DNA from: Cryomorphaceae bacterium
GTDB lineage: Bacteria > Bacteroidota > Bacteroidia > Flavobacteriales > Schleiferiaceae
Length of the DNA: 12,463 nucleotides
Reading direction: 5' to 3'
NCBI GenBank assembly: GCA_013205365.1
Contig: JABMNC010000120.1
Span: 1 to 12,463 of the forward strand
The translations under genes were made by a program, and so were the position numbers. The notes beneath the pieces are model-generated. The model worked only from the letters and a program-made list of their open reading frames with translations, did no database searches and was not told the origin of the DNA. Positions 6,810 to 12,463 of this stretch are shown here, piece after piece. How positions within the stretch are numbered: the first letter of the stretch is position 1; the number at the start of each line of letters is the position of its first letter.

Positions 6810-8642
6810 TTAAAAGTCGTTTTTAAGCCAGTAGTTCAGGGAGCAGAGCTTCCAAACCAGCTTGGCTTGGCGCATGTCGCCGCCGTGGTAGTCGCGCATT
6901 AGCCTGGCCATTTTTTTGGAGTCCAGCCAGTCCAGCTGGTCAAAAGAGGTGTGGAGCAGGTCCTTGAGGGGCCCCTTGAGCCAGGCAATTTCACCTGGGG
7001 TGACAAATCCCTTTTTATCGTAGCGCTGCATGATTTCGTCGGGAATGATGCCTTGCATGGACTGCCGCAAAATGCTTTTGGTTTCGCCCTGGAGCGAGAT
7101 CTTGGATTCGTTGGGGGTGGTAAAGGCAAACTCTACGAGCCGGTGGTCCAAAAAGGGTACTCGACTCTCGATGCCAAAGGCCATGGAATTGCGGTCGTTG
7201 TGGTGCAAAATGGTCGGCAGCGACGTGGTTGCCATCAGATTGTAGAGGAAGGTATCGAGGTAGTTGCTGCTGTAGGGGGCCAGGCTGAGCGAGATCGAAT
7301 CCGATCGGTCGGGCAAGACATGACCAAGCACCTGACGGCCCTTGACCTGGTGAATTTTTTGGGTTCCGCCCAAAACCAAGGCAGACTTTGCGGCCACCAT
7401 GAGGCTCTCGGTTAGGCTGAATCCCTGCTTGCCGCGGTGTCCGTTAAAGGTTTTACGCAGTGCGCTCCATTGGCCGCTGCGCAGCTGGTCCACAAAATGA
7501 GGGTAAAAGCTGTGAAGGTATCCACCCAAGTATTCGTCGGCGCCTTGGCCGTCGATAAGCACGCGAAGCCCGGTTTTTTTGACCAAATCCATCAAGGCGT
7601 AGTGCGAAACAAAGGAGGAACCGTTTACAGGCGAGTCCGCGGCAGCACTGGCTCCGGCGAAGTAATCGCTTAAGTCGTTTGCGTCGGGACTGTAGTAGTG
7701 GGCTTCGGTATTGGGATATTTATTGAGCACGTACTGCGCAAAGGGGCGCTCGTCGACGTAGTCTGAATAGTAGATGTGAAAAACCTTGAGAATGCGGTCG
7801 GGATGGTGGCCACAAATGCTTGAAACGATGGCGGAGCTGTCGATGCCGCCGCTCAGGCAGGCGCCCACTTCAACTTGGCTGCGAAGGTGGATTTCAAGAG
7901 ACTGGTTAAACAGCGCAGCGAACTCGCGCTGAAGCTCCAAGGGGCTTTGCTGGCGCTTGGAGTGTGGATCAAGAGTCCAATAGGGAACAATTCGCAGGCC
8001 GCCGCGGTCCAAAACAAGGTTATGGGCGGGCGAGAGGGACTCTATCCCGTGGTAGTAGGTGTCGGTTCCGCAGCCGACCCAGCCCAGGCCCAGGCCCAAG
8101 TTGGCTTGGTCCACATTGAGTTTTTTGGCAAAGCCCGGACTCTTTTTGAGCGCCTTGATCTCCGACGCAAAAGAGAACGTTCCGTCGGGCTGTTTTTGGT
8201 AGACAAAGGGCTTGATTCCAAAGCGATCCCTGGAGCAAAAGAGTTGGTTTTTGCGGTCGTCCCAAATTGCTAAGGCCCACATGCCCACAAAACGCTCTAC
8301 GCTGGCCTCGCCCCAGCAGTGGTAGCTCTTGAGGATGACTTCGGTGTCGCTGCTGGTTTCAAAAGAGTAGCCCAGCTGCTGCAGTTCGCGCCGAAGCTCG
8401 AGGTAGTTATAGACCTCTCCGTTGAAGACCATAGACAGCTGCTCAAAGAGGTAGGGCTGGTTGGAGTCTTCGCTCAAGTCCATAATCTTCAGGTGATTAT
8501 GGCCTAATGTCACAGCCCCCACAGAGGCCCAATGCGAGCCGTCAGGCCCGCGGTGGGTTTGGGCCGCGTTCATGGCCGAAACCGCGGCTTCGCGCGCTTG
8601 CGCAGTCATGCTGAGGCTGTAAACGCCGGTTATTCCACACAT
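6810..8642 (-). CDS. asnB: Asparagine synthase (glutamine-hydrolysing)
   Basis: 610 residues beginning MCGITGVYS, so Cys2 becomes the N-terminal nucleophile of a class II glutamine amidotransferase after Met removal; this fixes the start. The amidotransferase domain (about 2-215) shows THRGPDGSHW (29-38), GHNHLKIMDLS (48-57), FNGEVYNY (73-80) and SSDTEVIL (97-104). The synthase domain (about 240-600) has the pyrophosphate loop SGGIDSS (264-270) plus LIDGQGADEYLGGY, a conserved signature. It makes asparagine from aspartate, glutamine and ATP in the cytosol, releasing AMP and pyrophosphate. Length is near that of the larger bacterial AsnB-type proteins. No glycan-biosynthesis genes accompany it, so a sugar-modifying amidotransferase role is unlikely. 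It lies 90 bp after a small membrane-protein gene on the same strand, with its own promoter-like site in that gap, and its stop faces the ATPase stop across 5 bp. A short GGGCCT-type repeat near 8085-8100 encodes LGLGLGW. Confidence 0.95.
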   Translation of the reverse strand: MCGITGVYSLSMTAQAREAAVSAMNAAQTHRGPDGSHWASVGAVTLGHNHLKIMDLSEDSNQPYLFEQLSMVFNGEVYNYLELRRELQQLGYSFETSSDTEVILKSYHCWGEASVERFVGMWALAIWDDRKNQLFCSRDRFGIKPFVYQKQPDGTFSFASEIKALKKSPGFAKKLNVDQANLGLGLGWVGCGTDTYYHGIESLSPAHNLVLDRGGLRIVPYWTLDPHSKRQQSPLELQREFAALFNQSLEIHLRSQVEVGACLSGGIDSSAIVSSICGHHPDRILKVFHIYYSDYVDERPFAQYVLNKYPNTEAHYYSPDANDLSDYFAGASAAADSPVNGSSFVSHYALMDLVKKTGLRVLIDGQGADEYLGGYLHSFYPHFVDQLRSGQWSALRKTFNGHRGKQGFSLTESLMVAAKSALVLGGTQKIHQVKGRQVLGHVLPDRSDSISLSLAPYSSNYLDTFLYNLMATTSLPTILHHNDRNSMAFGIESRVPFLDHRLVEFAFTTPNESKISLQGETKSILRQSMQGIIPDEIMQRYDKKGFVTPGEIAWLKGPLKDLLHTSFDQLDWLDSKKMARLMRDYHGGDMRQAKLVWKLCSLNYWLKNDF

Positions 8643-8695
8643 AGTTTGGGAGCGTGAATCTAGGTCAGAATTCGCGCTTTAGGGGCGGAATTGCT

Positions 8696-8724
8696 AAAAA
8701 TTAGAGCACTTCGCAGGGCTCCAA
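8696..8724 (-). promoter_or_regulatory. Putative Bacteroidota-type promoter of asnB
   Basis: In the 90-bp gap ahead of asnB, the minus strand reads TTG (plus-strand CAA, 8722-8724), 18 bp, then TAATTTTT (plus-strand 8696-8703). This is one mismatch from TAnnTTTG. Transcription would begin near 8690, giving a leader of about 48 nt. It suggests asnB can be expressed independently of the two genes upstream. Motif match by eye only. Confidence 0.4.
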
Positions 8725-8732
8725 GCTTAGGC

Positions 8733-9098
8733 CTACTCTTCGAATCGCGATTTGAATCCGCCGCTGCGGTTGCCGCCCTCGCCTTGGGACTGATTGCCGC
8801 CGCCTCCCGAGGGACGCTTGCGGTTGCGATTGCGGTTGTGCTGCGGAGCGCTTTTGCGGGCAAAATCTTCGCGGCCCCTGGCCTTGAGCAGGCGGTAGCG
8901 AAAGATTATGGCTTGGCCAAAGAAGCTAAGGCCCGCGCTGAATGCGGCAAGCGCGGCACTGCCCAAAAGGAAGAAGGATTCGTTCTTCATTTTTGAAATA
9001 ATGGCCTCACCCAAGAGCGAGAGGCCGAATCCGGTCAAAAGAAGACCTACAATGGCGAATGCCAGCCATTTGCGATAGAGTGCGGTAGTTTGTTTCAC
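8733..9098 (-). CDS. Small two-helix membrane protein with basic, Gly/Asn/Arg-rich tail
   Basis: 121 residues from a GTG (9096-9098); no ATG fits without losing the first helix. Two hydrophobic helices are clear, about residues 11-33 and 41-64, separated by a short loop (ISKMKNES). The second ends in FRYRLLKARGRED. Residues 75-121 are low-complexity and strongly basic: NRNRNRKRPSGGGG, then a Gln/Ser/Gly run, and FKSRFEE at the end. Such a tail would sit in the cytosol if both termini are inside, as the positive-inside rule predicts, and could bind RNA, DNA or acidic lipids; that is inference. I do not recognise a named family. The gene follows the DUF819 gene by 29 bp and precedes asnB by 90 bp. 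Base composition matches its neighbours and the frame is uninterrupted, so it is probably a real gene rather than a shadow. Confidence 0.7.
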   Translation of the reverse strand: MKQTTALYRKWLAFAIVGLLLTGFGLSLLGEAIISKMKNESFFLLGSAALAAFSAGLSFFGQAIIFRYRLLKARGREDFARKSAPQHNRNRNRKRPSGGGGNQSQGEGGNRSGGFKSRFEE

Positions 9099-9127
9099 GG
9101 CAGTAAACCTACAAAAAAATGCTCAGA

Positions 9128-10390
9128 CTAAGGCAGCATGAGCGGGCTTGGGTCGCCCGAAACCGCGTACATGAGGAGCCCTGTAAGCCAGCCTCCGTAG
9201 GTTCCAAGGGCATAGCCCAAAACCGCGAGCAGCACTCCCACCGGAGCCAGGGACGGGTGAAAGGCCGCGGCTGCTACGGGGGCCGATGCGGCTCCGCCTA
9301 TGTTGGCCTTGGACCCCACGGCCAAAAAGAAGAACGGAGCCCGGATCAGGCGGGCTACCAGAACCAAAATGAGCACGTGAAAGGCCATCCAAAGCGCCCC
9401 CACGGCGATGAGGCCGGGTTGGCTTATGGCTTCCATGAGGTCCATCTTCATGCCGATGCTCCCCACTAAAATGTATATGAATACCGATCCCCATCGGCTT
9501 GCACCGACGCCCTCAAGGTTACGCGCGGGGGTGAACGACAGCAGCAGCCCTAAAGTTGTGGCGACGATGACGATCCAAAAGAAGTCGCTAGTAAAGCTAA
9601 AGTTTGCGGTATAGGGCGCATTTTGGGCAAACCATGGTGCCAAAAAGTCGCCGGCGGCATGGCTGAGGGCCACCGCCCCAAAGGCTAGCCCAAGAATCTT
9701 CATGGCGTCGGCCAGGGTGGGAATCTTGGCGGTTTGCTTTAAAAACTCTTCCATACTGGCCTGAAGTTTCTTTACCGAGCTGTTGTCGGCCTTGAGCCAG
9801 GCGTCGACGCGGTCGGACTTGGCCGCGCCCATCAGAATGATGGCCATCCAGATTTCGGCGACTACCACGTCTACGGTAATCATTGCGGAGTAAAGGGCTT
9901 CACTGGGCTTGTATACTTCATAAAGTGCTGCTTGGTTGGCCCCGCCACCGATCCAGGATCCTGCAATGGTGGAGAGTCCGCGCCAAACGGCTTCGGGCCC
10001 GACGCCTCCGACGGTTTCGGGTGAAATCCAAGACACCGTCAAAAGAGCCAAGGGTCCGCCTAAAATAATGCTCGCCGTGGCGGTAAAAAACATGATTAGT
10101 GCCTTGGGCCCTAGGCCAAACACGGCCTTTAGGTCGATGCTCAGGGTCAGCAAAACCAGTGAAGCGGGCAGCAGGTAGCGCGACGCAACGAAGTAAATTC
10201 CGGTTTCGCGCGGAACCAGCCCCGTATTGGTCAGCAGCGAGGGCAAGAAGTAGCAAAGCAGCAGGGCCGGAATGACGCTAAAGAATTTTTTAAATCGAGC
10301 TTCGCTTGCGGCCCAAAAAATGAGGCCAAGCAGGGCCATGAGGAGTCCGAAGACCACGGCTTCGTTGGTAATGAGTGCAGTTTCTTCCAT
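9128..10390 (-). CDS. DUF819 family membrane protein (YjcL-like putative permease)
   Basis: 420 residues with about ten to eleven hydrophobic segments. The family's two glycine-rich motifs are present, one in each half: TIAGSWIGGGANQAAL (141-156) and AVGSKANIGGAASAPVAAAA (357-376). They are followed by the characteristic LAPVGVLLAVLGYALGTYGG (381-400). A soluble, charged loop (about 191-228) separates the halves. The matching Gly-Ser...Gly-Gly motifs suggest two related halves, as in many secondary transporters. The substrate is not known for this family and cannot be read from the sequence. The ATG at 10388-10390 is directly downstream of a near-consensus promoter. It is first in the leftward group DUF819, small membrane protein, asnB, and is divergent from the DPP5 gene across 61 bp. 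Confidence 0.88.
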   Translation of the reverse strand: MEETALITNEAVVFGLLMALLGLIFWAASEARFKKFFSVIPALLLCYFLPSLLTNTGLVPRETGIYFVASRYLLPASLVLLTLSIDLKAVFGLGPKALIMFFTATASIILGGPLALLTVSWISPETVGGVGPEAVWRGLSTIAGSWIGGGANQAALYEVYKPSEALYSAMITVDVVVAEIWMAIILMGAAKSDRVDAWLKADNSSVKKLQASMEEFLKQTAKIPTLADAMKILGLAFGAVALSHAAGDFLAPWFAQNAPYTANFSFTSDFFWIVIVATTLGLLLSFTPARNLEGVGASRWGSVFIYILVGSIGMKMDLMEAISQPGLIAVGALWMAFHVLILVLVARLIRAPFFFLAVGSKANIGGAASAPVAAAAFHPSLAPVGVLLAVLGYALGTYGGWLTGLLMYAVSGDPSPLMLP

Positions 10391-10400
10391 GATTTCAGGC

Positions 10401-10431
10401 CAAATCTAGGGCCAAGTTCTTCAACTGCGAA
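10401..10431 (-). promoter_or_regulatory. Putative Bacteroidota-type promoter of the DUF819 gene
   Basis: On the minus strand TTCG (plus-strand CGAA, 10428-10431) is followed after 19 bp by TAGATTTG (plus-strand CAAATCTA, 10401-10408), a perfect match to the Bacteroidota -7 consensus TAnnTTTG. The -33 box differs from TTTG at one base. Transcription would start near 10395, only about five bases before the ATG at 10390, so the message would be almost leaderless unless initiation is elsewhere or translation starts further in. Confidence 0.5.
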
Positions 10432-10451
10432 GGTTGTGCTACCTTGAACTC

Positions 10452-12463
10452 ATGAAGCACATACTATTTTTTAGCCTAGCGCTGGCCTCGGCGCTGGCGA
10501 CAGCCCAAGAGGTAATGACTCCGGAATTGCTCTGGAAGTTGGGGCGTGTTGGCCTCGACGACGCCCACGAAAGCGGATGGGTAGCCTACGGCGTAGTCCG
10601 CTATGATATGGACGCCAATAAAGGCAACCGCGACCTGTTTTTGGTTCATAGCAAAACAGGCGAAACGCGCAGTTTGGCCGCCGAACCGGGTTCAGAAGTG
10701 GGCGCCACCTTTGTTAAGGGCGGAACCCGTGTCGCCTATGTTCATCAGGGTAAACTCAAGTCTCGAGCACTGGACGGCAGCGACCTCAGGGTGCATTTGG
10801 ACGTTCCGGGCGGGGTCGGCGACCTAAAGCTCAGGGAATTGCCCAACGGCCAGTGGCTTGTAGCCTTCATCACCCGCGAGCAGCTCGACCAGACTCCGCT
10901 GGAGCGCCGCCCCGAGCAGCCCAAGGCCAATTATGCGGTTTTTGACGACCTTATGTACCGCCACTGGGACAGCTGGACCGACTATAAATACAACCACGTG
11001 GCTTATGCGATGGTTTTTCCGGACGCGCCCAACCCGGCAACGGAATTTACCGACATTTTAAAGGGTGTTCGGGGCCACGCGCCCCTGCCTCCTTTTGACG
11101 GCGCGGAGGCTTTTGACCTAAGTCCCGACGGAAGCTTTTTGGTCTACACGGCCAAGCTTATGACCGGCAAGGATTTTGCTTTGAGCACCAATTCCAAGCT
11201 TTACCGCTACGATCTGGCCACAGCGAAGACTAGCGAACTTCCGGGCTTAAACGGCTACGACGGATCTCCGCGAATTTCGCCCGACGGCCGCACTTTGGCC
11301 TTTTGGGCTATGCCCACCGACGGCTACGAGTCTGACGTGAAGCAGCTACACTTGCTCGATTTGACTGTGGCTGGAGCCCAACCCCAGCGCATTGACGCAG
11401 CCGGCGAGTACGTCAACGATCTAAAATGGCTAAGCCCAACAAGCCTTGTGGTGAATTCCATTCAGGAGGCCTCCAACCATTTGGTTCGCATCGACTTAAA
11501 GGGGGCAAAGGCAAGTGCCGTCAACCTGACCACGGGCGACTACGACTACGGCGCCTTTGACTTTGCGGGCAAAATGCTGGTGGCTGAGCGCATGGACCAG
11601 AATCAGGCCAATGAGCTGTATGCGCTGGGCAGCAAGGGAGCGACTGCCCTGACCAAGGTGAACGATGCCGACTACGCCAAAATTTCGCGCGGACGGGTGG
11701 AGAAGCGCTGGATTCCGACCAGCGACGGCAAAAAAATGCTGACGTGGCTGTTTTATCCGCCCAATTTTGACCCGGCTAAAAAATACCCAGCACTGCTTTA
11801 CTGCCAGGGCGGTCCGCAGGGAACCGTGAGCGCATTCTACAGCTTTCGATGGAACTTTCAGCTGATGGCGGCCCAGGGCTATGTGGTGGTTGCGCCAAAC
11901 CGACGCGGCGTTCCGGGCTTTGGCCGCGAATGGAACGAGCAAATCTCGGGCGATTGGGGCGGGCAGGCCATGAAGGACTACCTCTCGGCCATTGATGCGG
12001 TGGCGGCGGAGCCCTTTGTCGACCGCGAACGCCTTGGAGCCGTGGGCGCTAGCTACGGTGGCTACAGCGTGTTCCAGCTCGCGGGCATTCACGAGGGCCG
12101 GTTCAAGGCATTGATTTCGCATTGCGGACTTTTTAACATGGAGAGCTGGTACGGCTCTACCGAGGAGCTATTTTTTGCCAACTACGACCTGGGCGGACCC
12201 TACTGGGCCAAGCCCCAGCCCAAGTCCTACAGAGAATTCAATCCCAAAAACTACGTGGACCAATGGACGGCTCCGCTGCTCGTGATTCACGGAGGCAATG
12301 ACTTCCGCGTGCCCTTGAACCAGGGTATGGAGGCCTACCAAGCGGCTCAGTTGCGCGGAATCCCGTCTCGCTTTTTGTACTTCCCTGAGGAGGGCCATTG
12401 GGTGAGCAGCCCTCAAAACGCACTGGTCTGGCAGCACGAATTTTTTGACTGGCTAAATAAATG
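10452..12463 (+). CDS. dpp5: Secreted dipeptidyl-peptidase 5-like S9 serine peptidase (last codons beyond the window)
   Basis: An uninterrupted frame of 670 codons runs from the ATG at 10452 to the right edge, ending DWLNK plus two bases (TG). A signal peptide covers residues 1-18 (cleavage likely after LATA). Residues about 22-410 form a propeller with repeated LSPDG/ISPDG blades and the motif LMYRHWDSW (167-175). The hydrolase domain follows, with YCQGGPQGTVS (450-460), APNRRGVPGFG, and the triad Ser534 (GASYGGY), Asp617 (HGGNDFR) and His649 (EEGHW). These segments match Porphyromonas gingivalis DPP5 as I recall it, nearly residue for residue around the active site. DPP5 removes dipeptides with Ala or hydrophobic residues at P1 in the periplasm. 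It lacks the DWVYEEE motif of the DPP IV-type enzyme at 527-2752. The missing end is probably a few residues. A weak -7-like TACCTTGA at 10440-10447 is too close to the ATG to trust. Confidence 0.93.
   Translation, partial: MKHILFFSLALASALATAQEVMTPELLWKLGRVGLDDAHESGWVAYGVVRYDMDANKGNRDLFLVHSKTGETRSLAAEPGSEVGATFVKGGTRVAYVHQGKLKSRALDGSDLRVHLDVPGGVGDLKLRELPNGQWLVAFITREQLDQTPLERRPEQPKANYAVFDDLMYRHWDSWTDYKYNHVAYAMVFPDAPNPATEFTDILKGVRGHAPLPPFDGAEAFDLSPDGSFLVYTAKLMTGKDFALSTNSKLYRYDLATAKTSELPGLNGYDGSPRISPDGRTLAFWAMPTDGYESDVKQLHLLDLTVAGAQPQRIDAAGEYVNDLKWLSPTSLVVNSIQEASNHLVRIDLKGAKASAVNLTTGDYDYGAFDFAGKMLVAERMDQNQANELYALGSKGATALTKVNDADYAKISRGRVEKRWIPTSDGKKMLTWLFYPPNFDPAKKYPALLYCQGGPQGTVSAFYSFRWNFQLMAAQGYVVVAPNRRGVPGFGREWNEQISGDWGGQAMKDYLSAIDAVAAEPFVDRERLGAVGASYGGYSVFQLAGIHEGRFKALISHCGLFNMESWYGSTEELFFANYDLGGPYWAKPQPKSYREFNPKNYVDQWTAPLLVIHGGNDFRVPLNQGMEAYQAAQLRGIPSRFLYFPEEGHWVSSPQNALVWQHEFFDWLNK

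Noticed and set aside
6808..6826. AT-only inverted repeat (TTAAAA / TTTTAA) at the convergent junction as a terminator
   Set aside because: The stem is about six A-T pairs with no G-C pairs; too weak to call.
6951..8273. Long plus-strand open frames opposite asnB
   Set aside because: Antisense shadows of a GC-rich gene; the products resemble no protein, while asnB is unmistakable.
9119..9614. Plus-strand open frames and the alternate minus frame over the DUF819 gene
   Set aside because: Low-complexity Arg/Gly/His-rich shadows of the DUF819 coding sequence.
11496..12437. Minus-strand open frames opposite the right-hand peptidase
   Set aside because: Antisense shadows; the plus-strand frame is continuous for 670 codons and encodes an intact DPP5 active site.
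1..12463. CRISPR arrays, tRNA/rRNA genes, insertion sequences, att repeats
   Set aside because: No regularly spaced repeats, cloverleaf-like segments, transposase or integrase frames, or flanking direct repeats were found by reading.

Overview
The window looks like chromosomal DNA of a Bacteroidota (Bacteroidetes) bacterium, probably a Flavobacteriia-like lineage. Three things point there. The S9 peptidases closely resemble Porphyromonas/flavobacterial DPP IV and DPP5 enzymes. Shine-Dalgarno sites are essentially absent, and several intergenic stretches carry the Bacteroidota promoter pattern (TTG-type -33 box, 18-19 bp, TAnnTTTG -7 box). The VWA/AAA gene pair is of a type I recall mainly from this phylum. 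Species cannot be set from the sequence. No RNA gene, insertion sequence, CRISPR array or prophage gene was seen.

Layout. (1) 1-3998, minus strand, AT-richer: an apparent operon read right to left. It holds a DUF1624/HGSNAT-like membrane protein (2814-3998), a secreted DPP IV-type serine peptidase (527-2752), and two consecutive DoxX-like membrane proteins (114-449, and one cut by the left window edge at 1-110). A promoter-like site lies at 4069-4098. (2) 3999-4250: a divergent intergenic stretch in which base composition switches sharply near 4140. (3) 4251-6804, plus strand: a two-gene module of a VWA (MIDAS) protein and a MoxR/Mg-chelatase-type AAA+ ATPase, separated by one base. (4) 6810-10390, minus strand: a DUF819 permease-like protein, then a small membrane protein with a basic low-complexity tail, then asparagine synthetase AsnB. 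There are promoter-like sites ahead of the DUF819 gene and ahead of asnB. (5) 10452 to the right edge, plus strand: a secreted dipeptidyl-peptidase 5-like enzyme, complete except for its last codon(s).

How the parts may work together. The two secreted S9 exopeptidases fit an organism that lives on proteins and peptides, releasing di- or tripeptides in the periplasm. AsnB makes asparagine in the cytosol. The VWA/AAA pair is most likely a chaperone-like remodelling machine of unknown client; no porphyrin or cobalamin gene is nearby, so it is not an ordinary chelatase. The remaining membrane proteins (DoxX-like, DUF1624, DUF819, small basic-tail protein) have no firmly known substrates. The less ordinary features are the VWA/AAA module with an Asn-Glu Walker B, the composition junction near 4140, and the in-frame tandem DoxX genes. 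Nothing here proves a new defence or mobile system.
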